DNA of 64,000 nucleotides from Bacteroidales bacterium H3 (GCA_001701135.1 DAAN01000004.1:7304-71303), one strand, 5' to 3'. Counted from the first letter of the stretch, positions 17,797 through 35,071 are shown. The notes: generated by a model not told the origin, from the letters alone. Numbers and translations: made by a program.

Positions 17797-18387
17797 ATGT
17801 CTGAAAACGTTGAAAACAATCCTTTCTCCCGCCCTAAAGCTCCGAAAAGAGCATGGTACGTTCTTCGCGCCATCTCCGGTAAGGAAGCAAAGGTGAAAGA
17901 ACTCCTTGACGGTGCGATCAAAAACACCGACCTCGGAAATCATGTTTTCCAGGTGCTTATTCCCACCGAAAAGGTGCTTGCTGTCAAAAACGGCAAGAAA
18001 ACAATCAAGGAACGCAACCTCTACTCGGGTTACGTCTTTGTGGAAGCTGAACTTATCGGAGAAGTAGTTCACGAGCTTACAAACACCACAAATGTCATCG
18101 ACTTCCTCAAAGGCCGCGGCAAGGACGCCAAGCCCGAACCGCTGCGCGAGAGCGAGGTGATGCGTATGCTCGGCACTGCCGACGAGATCAATGAGAAACT
18201 CGATGAAGACATTGTCAACGACTACATGGTCGGCGAAACCGTCAAGGTCAATGCCGGCGCGTTCAGTGGCTTCAATGGCAAGATTACTGAAGTCTTCCCC
18301 GACAAGAAGAAGCTCAAGGTGATGGTTCGCATCTTCGGACGCGAGACACCCCTCGAACTTGAAAACTCGCAGGTAGAACGTGAATAA
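17797..18387 (+). CDS. nusG: Transcription termination/antitermination protein NusG
   Basis: 196 residues. The NGN domain begins AWYVLRAISGKEAKVKELL, and a C-terminal KOW domain includes GETVKVNAGAFSGFNGKITEVFPDKKKLKVMVRIFGRETPLEL. It binds RNA polymerase and links it to Rho or the ribosome. Confidence 0.97.
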   Translation: MSENVENNPFSRPKAPKRAWYVLRAISGKEAKVKELLDGAIKNTDLGNHVFQVLIPTEKVLAVKNGKKTIKERNLYSGYVFVEAELIGEVVHELTNTTNVIDFLKGRGKDAKPEPLRESEVMRMLGTADEINEKLDEDIVNDYMVGETVKVNAGAFSGFNGKITEVFPDKKKLKVMVRIFGRETPLELENSQVERE

Positions 18388-18438
18388 CGACCTGTCGGTG
18401 GGTGAACACCGGTAGGTCGTCGCTCAGTTTACTGAGCG
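18388..18438 (+). promoter_or_regulatory. Paired hairpins in the nusG-rplK spacer
   Basis: First hairpin: CGACCT/AGGTCG outer arms with CGGTG/CACCG inner arms (18388-18419). Second hairpin: CGCTCAG TTTA CTGAGCG (18421-18438), a 7-bp stem with a tetraloop. They lie in the 177-base leader of rplK-rplA, the place where L1 autoregulation or attenuation is expected. No T-run follows, so termination is unlikely. Confidence 0.5.
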
Positions 18439-18564
18439 CAAGGGTCTCTCGAAACTGGTAAGTATAGGCGCTTTGCCGGAGGGTATCACGAGGAATGGTT
18501 ACGCGTCCTCCTGACCCGCTAACGGATAGGCGCATTTCGTTAATTAAATAAAGCTTTAATCACA

Positions 18565-19008
18565 ATGGCAAAAGAAATTGCTGGACAGATCAAACTGCAG
18601 ATTAAAGGTGGTGCTGCAAACCCCTCGCCCCCAGTAGGCCCTGCCCTGGGTTCCAAGGGTATCAACATCATGGAATTCTGCAAGCAGTTCAACGCCCGCA
18701 CCCAGGATAAGGCCGGCAAAGTTCTTCCTGTAGTCATCACTTACTACACCGACAAGAGCTTCGACTTTATCGTAAAGACTCCTCCTGTGGCTATTCAGCT
18801 GCTCGAGGCTGCCAAGGTCAAGAAAGGTTCGGCTCAGCCCAACCGTACCAAGGTTGCAGAAGTCACCTGGGATCAGGTGAAGACTATCGCAGAAGACAAA
18901 ATGCCCGATTTGAACTGTTTTACCGTCGCATCGGCCATGAAAATGGTTGCAGGTACTGCCAGAAGCATGGGTATCACCGTAAAGGGTGCTTTCCCCGAAA
19001 ACATTTAA
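18565..19008 (+). CDS. rplK: Ribosomal protein L11
   Basis: 147 residues. It has the N-terminal [35 protein letters not shown] signature and the C-terminal rRNA-binding domain with [12 protein letters not shown]. It is part of the GTPase-associated centre. It is followed by rplA with a 13-base gap. Confidence 0.99.
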   Translation: MAKEIAGQIKLQIKGGAANPSPPVGPALGSKGINIMEFCKQFNARTQDKAGKVLPVVITYYTDKSFDFIVKTPPVAIQLLEAAKVKKGSAQPNRTKVAEVTWDQVKTIAEDKMPDLNCFTVASAMKMVAGTARSMGITVKGAFPENI

Positions 19009-19021
19009 ACTTCAAACTGAC

Positions 19022-19717
19022 ATGGGAAAACTTACTAAAAATCAGAAGTTAGCTTTATCGAAGATTGAAGTCGGGAAGGCATACTCGCTTGCTGAGGCTG
19101 CCGAAAAGGTAAAGGAAACCAATTACGCCAAATTCGACGCATCTTTCGATATCGACGTCCGCCTCGGTGTTGACCCCCGCAAGGCCAACCAGATGGTTCG
19201 CGGCGTTGTTACACTCCCTCACGGCACAGGTAAGACCATCCGCGTGCTCGTTCTCTGCACCCCCGACCAGGAGGCCGCTGCCAAGGCAGCAGGCGCCGAC
19301 TATGTAGGCCTTGACGAATACATCGACAAGATCAAGGGTGGCTGGACCGACATCGACGTGATCATTACCCAGCCCGCTATCATGGGTAAAATCGGTGCTC
19401 TGGGCCGTATCCTCGGTCCCCGTGGCCTGATGCCTAACCCCAAGAGCGGCACCGTGACCCCCGACGTAGCCAAGGCTGTTGAAGAGGTGAAGAAGGGTAA
19501 GATCGACTTTAAGGTCGACAAGAACGGTATCGTGCACACATCCATCGGCAAGGTGAGCTTCACTCCCGAGCAGATGCGCGACAACGCACGCGAGTTCATC
19601 AACACCCTTATCAAACTCAAGCCCGCTACCGCAAAGGGTACTTACATCAAGAGTATTTACGTTTCGAGCACAATGGGTCCCGGCATCAAAGTCGATTCTA
19701 AAACCATTGACGAATAA
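19022..19717 (+). CDS. rplA: Ribosomal protein L1
   Basis: 231 residues from the ATG at 19022 (MGKLTKNQK). A longer frame starting inside rplK is rejected. It contains the [24 protein letters not shown] motif and [18 protein letters not shown]1 forms the ribosomal L1 stalk and, by family knowledge, represses its own operon by binding the mRNA leader. Confidence 0.99.
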   Translation: MGKLTKNQKLALSKIEVGKAYSLAEAAEKVKETNYAKFDASFDIDVRLGVDPRKANQMVRGVVTLPHGTGKTIRVLVLCTPDQEAAAKAAGADYVGLDEYIDKIKGGWTDIDVIITQPAIMGKIGALGRILGPRGLMPNPKSGTVTPDVAKAVEEVKKGKIDFKVDKNGIVHTSIGKVSFTPEQMRDNAREFINTLIKLKPATAKGTYIKSIYVSSTMGPGIKVDSKTIDE

Positions 19718-19736
19718 TCTTTAAAGGACTACGACA

Positions 19737-20264
19737 ATGAAAAAAGAAGACAAAGGACTCGTTATATCGAAAATCGCCGAGACCATCAAGGAATATGGCT
19801 GCTACTATGTAGTCGAAACCTGCGGCCTCGACGCCGAGAAGACCTCCGCGCTGCGTCGTGAGTGCTTCAAGAACAACGTGAAGCTCCTCGTTGTTAAGAA
19901 CAAACTCCTCATCAAGGCTCTCGAGAGCATGGGTGTCGACTACCTTCCCGAACTTGAAGGTGCCCTCCATGGTTCCAGCTCCCTGATGTGCGCCAACACC
20001 GGTAATGCACCCGCCAAGCTCATCAAGAGCTTCCGCAAGAAAGACGACGTGCTCCCCCGCCTGAAGGCTGCTTATGTTGAAGAGACTCTCTATGTAGGCG
20101 AAGACCAGCTTGAAACCCTTGCAAACATCAAGAGCAAGAACGAGCTTATCGCCGACGTTGTGGCTCTCCTTCAGTCGCCTGCCAAGAATGTTATCTCCGC
20201 TCTCCAGAGCGGTGGCAATACCATCCACGGCATCCTCGAAACCCTCTCCAAGAAGGAGGCCTGA
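19737..20264 (+). CDS. rplJ: Ribosomal protein L10
   Basis: 175 residues. It carries the conserved N-terminal rRNA-binding domain and KNKLLIKALE, and ends in helices that hold L7/L12 dimers. It sits 19 bases after rplA. The 126-base spacer to rplL contains a small GTAGCCTCGTGAGGCTTCC hairpin near 20289. Confidence 0.98.
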   Translation: MKKEDKGLVISKIAETIKEYGCYYVVETCGLDAEKTSALRRECFKNNVKLLVVKNKLLIKALESMGVDYLPELEGALHGSSSLMCANTGNAPAKLIKSFRKKDDVLPRLKAAYVEETLYVGEDQLETLANIKSKNELIADVVALLQSPAKNVISALQSGGNTIHGILETLSKKEA

Positions 20265-20390
20265 TTCCGGTCACCGGCACGGCAAGCGCGTAGCCTCGTG
20301 AGGCTTCCGGCTGCAAGCTGAAACCGATGAAGCGCCTTCGCAACAATCAATCAATTCAACAAAAGAAAAACTTTCAAATACAATACTACA

Positions 20391-20765
20391 ATGGCAGATA
20401 TCAAAGCTCTTGCAGAAGAATTAGTAAACCTTACCGTTAAGGAAGTAAACGAACTCGCAACCATCCTCAAGGACGAGTACGGCATCGAACCCGCTGCAGC
20501 CGCAGTTGCTGTAGCAGCAGGTCCCGCAGCCGGCGCTGCCGCTGCCGAGGAGAAATCTTCGTTCGACGTTGTCCTCAAGGCTGCCGGCGCTCAGAAGCTC
20601 GCAGTTGTCAAGCTCGTTAAGGAACTCACCGGTCTTGGCCTCAAGGAGGCTAAGGAACTCGTTGACGGCGCTCCCAGCGTAGTCAAAGAAGGTCTTGCTA
20701 AGGCCGACGCCGAGAACCTCAAGAAGTCTCTCGAGGAAGCCGGTGCTGAAGTAGAGCTCAAATAA
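20391..20765 (+). CDS. rplL: Ribosomal protein L7/L12
   Basis: 124 residues: an N-terminal dimerisation helix, an Ala-rich hinge (about 34-52), and the C-terminal factor-binding domain with [20 protein letters not shown]. It is present in multiple copies on the ribosome stalk. A strong hairpin with a T-run follows 29 bases after the stop. Confidence 0.99.
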   Translation: MADIKALAEELVNLTVKEVNELATILKDEYGIEPAAAAVAVAAGPAAGAAAAEEKSSFDVVLKAAGAQKLAVVKLVKELTGLGLKEAKELVDGAPSVVKEGLAKADAENLKKSLEEAGAEVELK

Positions 20766-20794
20766 TACCGGCCTGAACCCCTCAGGCAAGTTTT

Positions 20795-20834
20795 GGTTAA
20801 GTGTCAGCATTTGCTGACGCTTAACCTTTTTGTG
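20795..20834 (+). terminator. Terminator/attenuator between rplL and rpoB
   Basis: Long hairpin with arms GGTTAAGTGTCAGCA and TGCTGACGCTTAACC (20795-20826, one mismatch) followed by a T-rich tail. It looks like an intrinsic terminator that would limit read-through into rpoBC. Confidence 0.8.
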
Positions 20835-20862
20835 TTAAATATGGTGTCGGATTAACGTAATT

Positions 20863-20870
20863 TATCTTTG
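20863..20870 (+). promoter_or_regulatory. Possible -7 box for rpoBC
   Basis: TATCTTTG, 235 bases before rpoB and after the rplL terminator. No -33 TTTG is seen at the right spacing, so support is weak. Confidence 0.4.
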
Positions 20871-20941
20871 GTTTGCGTTATTTACGAAAGTTTAACGAAA
20901 TTTAATACGTTTTCGACCCTTTTTCGGCTCATCTCTGCCTT

Positions 20942-20974
20942 CAGATCAGAGTTTCCTCTTCCAGATCAGAGTTT
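20942..20974 (+). repeat. Direct repeat pair in the rpoB leader
   Basis: CAGATCAGAGTTT occurs at 20942-20954 and 20962-20974, a 20-base period. The rest of the 20766-21104 spacer holds the terminator and the candidate promoter but no gene. Confidence 0.6.
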
Positions 20975-21104
20975 TAGGTTTTTTCAGTGACCGGCCAGTG
21001 CCTGCTGATTATGGAAATGTATTTTTTTCTCAGAAAACAGCATCCGCGGCACTATATTTAACATTTTCGATTTCAATTTCGAGTTCCCTTTAACAAAATC
21101 ATAG

Positions 21105-24926
<3,822 letters not shown>

Positions 24927-25002
24927 GTAACTGTTCAGAATCATTTTCGACCGGTTACTTGACGGCAATTTTTTTTCACAGCTAAAAACACCTATCATAT
25001 AT

Positions 25003-29340
<4,338 letters not shown>

Positions 29341-29372
29341 TCCCCTTACGCTCAAAACATCTATTACCCTAT

Positions 29373-29415
29373 AAACGCAAGGACGGCGCCCTCACCGGTG
29401 TCGTCTTTGCGTTTT
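29373..29415 (+). terminator. Terminator after rpoC
   Basis: Imperfect hairpin with arms AAACGCAAGGACG and CGTCTTTGCGTTT around a GC-rich inner part, ending in TTTTT. It marks the end of the long tRNA-ribosomal-RNA polymerase block. Confidence 0.75.
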
Positions 29416-29423
29416 TCATATTC

Positions 29424-29451
29424 AGAGCTTGTTTAATATTAAACAAGCTCT
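29424..29451. repeat. 28-base perfect palindrome (copy 2)
   Basis: Perfect inverted repeat with arms AGAGCTTGTTTAAT and ATTAAACAAGCTCT and no loop. It matches 3949-3976 at 27 of 28 positions. It lies after the rpoC terminator and before the GH3 promoter. Confidence 0.8.
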
Positions 29452-29529
29452 CAGAGTCATTACTTTCGTTCGAATTTCTTTATTTCGGGCAAGAACCCGA
29501 CGTCAGGGGTGCTCAAATCCCGGGGATTA

Positions 29530-29561
29530 TTTGGTGGTGTTGGCATAAAACTGTATTTTTG
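29530..29561 (+). promoter_or_regulatory. Promoter for GH3 gene
   Basis: TTTG at 29530-29533 and TATTTTTG at 29554-29561, 20 bases apart. It lies about 50 bases before the start codon. Confidence 0.7.
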
Positions 29562-29611
29562 TGTCAGAAATCAATACCTGAACAGTTCAACCGAATTCAA
29601 TAAATCACCGA

Positions 29612-31954
29612 ATGAAACATTTTCTAACTTTCGGCAGGGCAGCCCTCGTGCCGGCTGTCGCTTTTGTGGGGTTGGCCGCATCAGCCATTACTCCGTTGTA
29701 TCTCGACGATTCGCAGCCGATCGATGCCCGCGTGGAGGACGCCCTTTCGCGCATGACCGTGGCTGAAAAGGTGCGCATCCTTCATGCACAGTCAAAATTC
29801 TCTTCGGCAGGCGTGCCCCGTCTCGGAATACCCGATTTGTGGACCTCCGACGGCCCGCACGGCATCCGTCCCGAAGTGCTGTGGGATGAGTGGGATCAGG
29901 CCGGCCAGAGCAACGACTCATGTATGGCATTTCCGGCTCTTACGGCTTTGGCCGCAACGTGGAATCCCGAAATGTCGCTTCTCTATGGCCGCTCGATAGG
30001 CGAGGAAGCCCGCTACCGCGAAAAGGATGTGCTGCTCGGTCCCGGCGTCAACATTTTCCGCACGCCTCTCAATGGTCGAAACTTTGAGTATATGGGTGAA
30101 GACCCTTGGCTTGCCTCCCGAATGGTCGTGCCTTATGTGAAGGGTGTGCAATCCAATGGTGTCGCAGCGTGTGTGAAGCATTTCGCACTCAACAATCATG
30201 AAACTCACCGCATAGAGACCAATGTCAGTGTCGATGACCGCACACTTTACGAAATATATCTGCCCGCGTTCCGTGCAGCAGTCAAAGAAGGTGACGCATG
30301 GTCGATTATGGGTGCCTATAATCTCTACAACAATCAGCATCTGTGCCACAACCGCCGTCTTCTGGTGGATGTGCTAAAGGGTGAATGGGATTTTGACGGT
30401 GCTGTCATTTCTGACTGGGGAGGCTGCCTCGACACCGACGAGGCCATCACCAATGGTCTTGACCTGGAATTCGGATCGTGGACCGACGGCCTGAAAGATG
30501 GCAAAGCCGATGCCTACAGTTATTATTATCTTGCCACTCCATATCTTGAGCGTCTGGCCGACGGACGTGCCGACATGGCCACGCTCGACGACAAGGTTCG
30601 CCGCGTGCTGCGCCTGAATTTCCGCACGGCGATGAACCGCAACAAGCCTTTCGGTGCCATGGATTCAGAGGCGCATTACGACGCAGCCCGCCGCATAGGC
30701 GATGAAGGCATAGTGCTGTTGAAAAACGATCGCGTGAAAGCCATAAAGGGCGCCGCGAAGCCGAAAAAGGATGAGAGGGTGCTCCCGCTTCCGGCCGACC
30801 ATCCGCTAAAGGTGCTCGTTGTTGGCGAAAACGCCATAAAGATGATGACAGTGGGCGGCGGTTCGTCGTCGCTTAAAGTGCAGCGTGAGATCATCCCTCT
30901 CGACGGACTGCGGGCTGCGCTCCCCGCAGGCTCTACAGTTGAATATCAGCGCGGCTATGTGGGCGACATGCAGACCAGTTACAACAATGTCAACACCGGT
31001 CAGGATCTCACTGACTCCCGCACCCCGGAACAGCTGATAGCCGATGCCGTAGCCGCCGCCCGCAATGCCGACTATGTAGTGTTTTTCGGCGGACTGAATA
31101 AATCGGAGGGACAAGATTCGGAAGGCGCCGACCGCGCCGGGCTGGAGCTGCCCTACGGTCAGAATGCCGTCATAGAGGCGCTTGCCGAAGTCAATCCCCG
31201 GCTTGTGGTGGTGAACATCAGCGGCAACCCCGTGGCCATGCCGTGGGTAAAGAAGGTGCCGGCGATTGTGCAGGGTTGGTTCCTCGGTTCAGAAGCAGGC
31301 AATTCAATAGCTGACATACTCACCGGGCGTGTCAATCCATCGGGACGTCTCCCCATGACATTCCCCGTTAAACTTGAAGATGTGGCTGCGCATGCCTATG
31401 GCGCTTATCCCGGCACAAAGCGCGGCGACGAAAATATCTGGGATGTTACATACGAAGAGGGAATACTCACCGGTTACCGCTGGCACGATGCACGCGGCAT
31501 CAAACCGCTTTTCCCGTTCGGACATGGTCTGTCATATACCTCGTTTGCTTATGGCAGACCGACTCTCAGCTCCGCAGAGCTGAAAAGCAGCGTCACGGCT
31601 TCGCTCAATCCCGAGGATCTTGCGGCAGCAACTCCTATTACCGTCACAGTACCTGTGACGAACACCGGCGATGTTGCAGGCTCGGAGACAGTGCAGCTCT
31701 ATCTGAGCGACAATGCTCCAGTCGATGCACAGGGAAAACCGCTTGTGCGGGCACCGAAGGAACTCAAAGGATTCCAAAAGATTGCCCTTGCTCCCGGCGA
31801 AACGGGCACCGTGACCTTTACCATCACCCCCGACCAGCTTGCATGGTTCGATGCCAGCGCTCATAAGTGGACAGTGCATCCCGGAGAATACACTGCGCAT
31901 ATAGCGGCATCGGCCGGCGATGTCCGCCACTCTGTGAAATTTTCGATTAAGTAA
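29612..31954 (+). CDS. Secreted glycoside hydrolase family 3
   Basis: 780 residues with a signal peptide (about 1-25, ending VGLAASA). The GH3 N-terminal barrel contains TSDGPHGIRPE, GPGVNIFRTPLNGRNFEYMGEDP, VKHFALNNHE and the nucleophile region FDGAVISDWGG, where the Asp is the expected nucleophile. The C-terminal alpha/beta domain contains EGQDSEGADRAGLELPYGQ. An FnIII-like domain ends the protein (about 680-780). Activity is probably beta-glucosidase- or xylosidase-like on plant or mucin glycans; specificity cannot be read here. It stands alone, with no SusC/D pair nearby. Confidence 0.93.
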   Translation: MKHFLTFGRAALVPAVAFVGLAASAITPLYLDDSQPIDARVEDALSRMTVAEKVRILHAQSKFSSAGVPRLGIPDLWTSDGPHGIRPEVLWDEWDQAGQSNDSCMAFPALTALAATWNPEMSLLYGRSIGEEARYREKDVLLGPGVNIFRTPLNGRNFEYMGEDPWLASRMVVPYVKGVQSNGVAACVKHFALNNHETHRIETNVSVDDRTLYEIYLPAFRAAVKEGDAWSIMGAYNLYNNQHLCHNRRLLVDVLKGEWDFDGAVISDWGGCLDTDEAITNGLDLEFGSWTDGLKDGKADAYSYYYLATPYLERLADGRADMATLDDKVRRVLRLNFRTAMNRNKPFGAMDSEAHYDAARRIGDEGIVLLKNDRVKAIKGAAKPKKDERVLPLPADHPLKVLVVGENAIKMMTVGGGSSSLKVQREIIPLDGLRAALPAGSTVEYQRGYVGDMQTSYNNVNTGQDLTDSRTPEQLIADAVAAARNADYVVFFGGLNKSEGQDSEGADRAGLELPYGQNAVIEALAEVNPRLVVVNISGNPVAMPWVKKVPAIVQGWFLGSEAGNSIADILTGRVNPSGRLPMTFPVKLEDVAAHAYGAYPGTKRGDENIWDVTYEEGILTGYRWHDARGIKPLFPFGHGLSYTSFAYGRPTLSSAELKSSVTASLNPEDLAAATPITVTVPVTNTGDVAGSETVQLYLSDNAPVDAQGKPLVRAPKELKGFQKIALAPGETGTVTFTITPDQLAWFDASAHKWTVHPGEYTAHIAASAGDVRHSVKFSIK

Positions 31955-31978
31955 CCTTTCACGCTATAACAGCTATGT

Positions 31979-32027
31979 AGCTAAAACAGCTATTGTAGCT
32001 ATCATGGCTATCATAGCTGTTTTAGCT
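31979..32027. repeat. AGCT-rich inverted repeat after GH3
   Basis: Perfect 15-base arms AGCTAAAACAGCTAT (31979-31993) and ATAGCTGTTTTAGCT (32013-32027), with a 19-base loop that itself contains TAGCTAT and GGCTATC. Further AACAGCTAT and AGCTGTT units flank it. It may act as the GH3 transcript terminator, but there is no T-run. Confidence 0.7.
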
Positions 32028-32045
32028 GTTTAGCGGTGACCGGGC

Positions 32046-32083
32046 AAAAAAGAGCCCGAAACCACGGGATGGCGGAATCGGGC
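32046..32083 (-). terminator. Terminator for glyS-lemA-FKBP operon
   Basis: Read on the minus strand: stem GCCCGA/TCGGGC (32083-32054), then TC and a run of six T (to 32046). It lies 145 bases past the FKBP stop. A second hairpin GGCCTGCGG/CCGCAGGCC at 32166-32192 lies between. Confidence 0.75.
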
Positions 32084-32165
32084 GTGAGAAGGTTATATAC
32101 ATTCTGAATATTTCGCTTTTTTCATAAAGCTATTAAAATGCCTTCTCTTGCTATTATAAACGAAT

Positions 32166-32192
32166 GGCCTGCGGGAATGTTCACCGCAGGCC
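32166..32192. repeat. GC-rich hairpin downstream of FKBP gene
   Basis: Arms GGCCTGCGG and CCGCAGGCC, 9 bp, with a 9-base loop. No T-run is present on either strand. It is perhaps an mRNA 3'-end stabilising structure. Confidence 0.6.
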
Positions 32193-32227
32193 ATATTTGT
32201 AGAAGAAAAATGGAAATTTTCGATCTG

Positions 32228-32788
32228 TCAGGGACGCACTTCGTAAGCGGGAATGTCGAGCAGGCGGAGGTTGAACCGCAGTGCCGAGTAGGGGAGGAGG
32301 AGGTTGTTGGCCTGCTGCGAATCGTAGGCCTGACGGTAGGGGAGCACGATTTCCACTGTGTCGCCCACGTGCATGTTCTGCAACGCTGTCTGCCAGCCAG
32401 GGATAAGGTTGGAGATTTTGAACAGCGAGCCGGTGGCCGATGTGGAATCGGCATCGAACACTACGCCCTGATAGTTGCGGCCCACATACCTGCACCGTAC
32501 CGACGATGTGTATAGCGGCTGCAGGTTGCCGGCAGTGGTGCTCCGGTCGTTGAACCAGTGGATTAGGATGTAGTCGTTGGGATTCCACTGGGGGATGATG
32601 CGGCTGAAATATTTCGTGCCGTCGGCATTGGTGCGGGCCTCCTGCTGGTCAACCCAGGATATGTTGGCGTTTCGGTAATCTTCGTAGCGTTCCCAAGTGG
32701 ACTTGGTGGAGTCTTCGTCGTCGCTGCATGAGCAGAGGGCGAAACCGGCCGTAAGGAGCGCTGCGAACAGTAATGGAAATTTTCTCAT
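32228..32788 (-). CDS. FKBP-type peptidyl-prolyl isomerase lipoprotein
   Basis: 186 residues. A lipoprotein signal (MRKFPLLFAALLTAGFALCSC) has the lipobox LCSC followed by acidic residues, which in this phylum can favour surface export. The rest aligns with the FKBP fold: SVRCRYVGRNYQGVVFDAD, LIPGWQTALQNMHVGDTVEIVLPY, and a C-terminal LRFNLRLLDI strand. A folding role at the outer membrane or periplasm is likely. It is 46 bases downstream of lemA and the last gene of the operon. Confidence 0.85.
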   Translation of the reverse strand: MRKFPLLFAALLTAGFALCSCSDDEDSTKSTWERYEDYRNANISWVDQQEARTNADGTKYFSRIIPQWNPNDYILIHWFNDRSTTAGNLQPLYTSSVRCRYVGRNYQGVVFDADSTSATGSLFKISNLIPGWQTALQNMHVGDTVEIVLPYRQAYDSQQANNLLLPYSALRFNLRLLDIPAYEVRP

Positions 32789-32834
32789 TTATGTAAAGGC
32801 GTGAGATGCTGCGTTAAATGCTTTCGGAGGAGTG

Positions 32835-33488
32835 TCAGAATTCCACTTTGGGTGCTCTCTGTGCGCCCTCCTCGGCTTTGAACATATCCTTCTGATCATA
32901 GTTGAAGATGCCGGCCCAGATGTTGTTGGGGAAGCGGAGCACCTTCTTGTTATATACTTCGACCACATCGTTGTAGCGGCGGCGCTCGGTGGCGATGCGG
33001 TTTTCGGTGGACTCGAGCTGGGCCTGGAGGCTCAGGAAGTTTTCGTTGGCCTTGAGATCGGGATATGCTTCGCGGACAGCGTTGACGTAGATGCCGAGGG
33101 CGCTGCGGAGCTGATCCTGTGCGGCCTGATATGCGGCAACGTTGTTGAGGGCTGAGTCACCCTTTATGGCGTTGGCGTTGTTGTAGGCGCTGGTGAGGCC
33201 GGCGCGTGCCTCGGTTACATTCTGCAGTGTCGAGGATTCGTGCTCGGAATATCCCTTGACGGTGTTTACCAGGTTGGGGATGAGATCGGCGCGACGCTGA
33301 TACTGGTTTTCCACCTGTCCCCACTGTTTTTTTACTGCCTGGTCGGCGTCGACCAGACCGTTATAGCTGGAGCAGCCGCCGGCGAATATGATGACGATAA
33401 GCGCGGTTATCACGATGGTGATAATCCACCCTTTGCTGAAAGTGAAGCCGGGTTTGGCGCCACCCTGGATAAAATTCTGATTAGGCAT
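32835..33488 (-). CDS. lemA: LemA family protein
   Basis: 217 residues from the ATG at 33488 (MPNQNFIQGG). A longer frame reaches into glyS and is rejected. One membrane span (about residues 22-40) is followed by the LemA helical domain: YNGLVDADQAVKKQWGQVENQYQRRADLIPNLVNTVKGY. The start overlaps the glyS stop by 8 bases. The function of LemA proteins is not well defined. Confidence 0.94.
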   Translation of the reverse strand: MPNQNFIQGGAKPGFTFSKGWIITIVITALIVIIFAGGCSSYNGLVDADQAVKKQWGQVENQYQRRADLIPNLVNTVKGYSEHESSTLQNVTEARAGLTSAYNNANAIKGDSALNNVAAYQAAQDQLRSALGIYVNAVREAYPDLKANENFLSLQAQLESTENRIATERRRYNDVVEVYNKKVLRFPNNIWAGIFNYDQKDMFKAEEGAQRAPKVEF

Positions 33489-35025
33489 TTTTGCGAAGGA
33501 GTGAGTTGAGTGATACGCGGTCGTGGATGAGATGGTGGAGGTCGGCGATGTTAACTCGCTGCTGCTCCATGGAATCACGCTCACGCAGTGTTACGGTGTT
33601 GTCTTCGAGGGTCTGGTGGTCGACGGTGATGCAGAAGGGGGTGCCGATCGCATCCTGGCGGCGATAGCGCTTGCCGATGGAATCCTTCTCCTCGTAGTGT
33701 GTATTGAAGTCGAATTTGAGGTCGTTGACAATCTCGCGGGCCTTTTCGGGCAGGCCGTCTTTGCGCACGAGAGGCATCACGGCGCATTTAACAGGAGCCA
33801 GAGCCTCGGGCAGATGAAGCACCACGCGCGAGTCGCCACCTTCGAGAGCCTGCTCCTCGTAGCTTGAGCAGAGCACCGAGAGGAACATGCGGTCGACACC
33901 GATGGATGTCTCGATCACATAGGGTGTGTAGCTCTCGTTAAGCTCGGGGTCGAAATACTGTATCTTTTTGCCGGAGAATTTTTCGTGCTGCGAGAGGTCG
34001 AAGTTGGTGCGGGAGTGGATGCCCTCAACCTCCTTGAACCCGAAGGGCATGAGAAATTCGATGTCGGTGGCGGCGTTGGCATAGTGGGCAAGCTTTTCGT
34101 GGTCGTGGTAGCGGTATTTGTCGTTGCCAAGACCGAGAGCCTGATGCCATTTCAGACGGGTTTCCTTCCATTTCTTGAACCACTCGATCTCGGTGCCGGG
34201 GCGTACGAAGAACTGCATCTCCATCTGCTCGAACTCGCGCATGCGGAAAATGAACTGACGGGCCACGATCTCGTTGCGGAAAGCCTTGCCAATCTGCGCG
34301 ATACCGAACGGGATGCGCATGCGGCCGGTTTTCTGCACGTTGAGGTAGTTTACGAAAATGCCCTGTGCGGTTTCGGGACGGAGATAAACGGTCATGGCGC
34401 CGTCGGCGGTAGATCCCATCTCGGTCTTGAACATGAGGTTGAACTGTCGCACTTCGGTCCAGTTGCGGGTGCCGCTCACGGGGTCGACAATCTCCTCGTC
34501 GATGATAATCTGGCGGAGACCTTCGAGGTCGTTGGCATTCATGGCGTCGGAGAAACGCTGGTGAAGCGCTTCGCGGCGGGCGATATGCTCGGCTACACGG
34601 GGATTGGTCTGGCGGAACATCGCCTCGTCAAACGAGTCGCCGAAACGCTTGGCAGCCTTGGCCACCTCCTTGTCGATCTTCTCGTCGTATTTGGCAATCT
34701 GCTCTTCGATGAGAACATCGGCGCGATAGCGCTTCTTTGAGTCGCGATTGTCGATGAGAGGGTCGTTGAAAGCGTCGACATGGCCTGAGGCCTTCCAGAT
34801 GGTGGGGTGCATGAAGATTGCGGAGTCGATACCTACAATGTTCTCGTGGAGAAGGGTCATGGCCTCCCACCAGTAGCGTTTGATATTGTTTTTGAGCTCT
34901 ACGCCGTTCTGACCGTAGTCATATACGGCAGCGAGGCCATCGTATATTTCACTTGACTGAAAGACAAAACCGTATTCCTTGGCGTGTGAAACGATTTTTT
35001 TGAAGACGTCTTCTTGTTGTGCCAT
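33481..35025 (-). CDS. glyS: Glycyl-tRNA synthetase, homodimeric type
   Basis: 514 residues, class II synthetase. The N-terminal IVSHAKEYGFVFQSSEIYDGLAAVYDYGQNGVELKNN is typical of the alpha2 (eukaryote-like) glycine enzyme. Motif 2 and 3 regions appear at RNEIVARQFIFRMREFEQMEMQFF and EQALEGGDSRVVLHLPEALAPVK, and the C-terminal anticodon-binding domain is present. First gene of a glyS-lemA-FKBP operon. Promoter at 35064-35071. Confidence 0.97.
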   Translation of the reverse strand: MAQQEDVFKKIVSHAKEYGFVFQSSEIYDGLAAVYDYGQNGVELKNNIKRYWWEAMTLLHENIVGIDSAIFMHPTIWKASGHVDAFNDPLIDNRDSKKRYRADVLIEEQIAKYDEKIDKEVAKAAKRFGDSFDEAMFRQTNPRVAEHIARREALHQRFSDAMNANDLEGLRQIIIDEEIVDPVSGTRNWTEVRQFNLMFKTEMGSTADGAMTVYLRPETAQGIFVNYLNVQKTGRMRIPFGIAQIGKAFRNEIVARQFIFRMREFEQMEMQFFVRPGTEIEWFKKWKETRLKWHQALGLGNDKYRYHDHEKLAHYANAATDIEFLMPFGFKEVEGIHSRTNFDLSQHEKFSGKKIQYFDPELNESYTPYVIETSIGVDRMFLSVLCSSYEEQALEGGDSRVVLHLPEALAPVKCAVMPLVRKDGLPEKAREIVNDLKFDFNTHYEEKDSIGKRYRRQDAIGTPFCITVDHQTLEDNTVTLRERDSMEQQRVNIADLHHLIHDRVSLNSLLRKNA

Positions 35026-35063
35026 TTTTTTTCTGTAAACTGAATTTGTATTATACTGAACCG

Positions 35064-35071
35064 CAAATTTA
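35064..35071 (-). promoter_or_regulatory. -7 box for glyS operon
   Basis: Minus-strand TAAATTTG followed by CGG, about 40 bases before the glyS start. Confidence 0.6.

Noticed and set aside
31966..32030. Possible CRISPR-like array of AGCTA units
   Set aside because: The units are short, irregular and inverted rather than direct, with no spacers or cas genes nearby.
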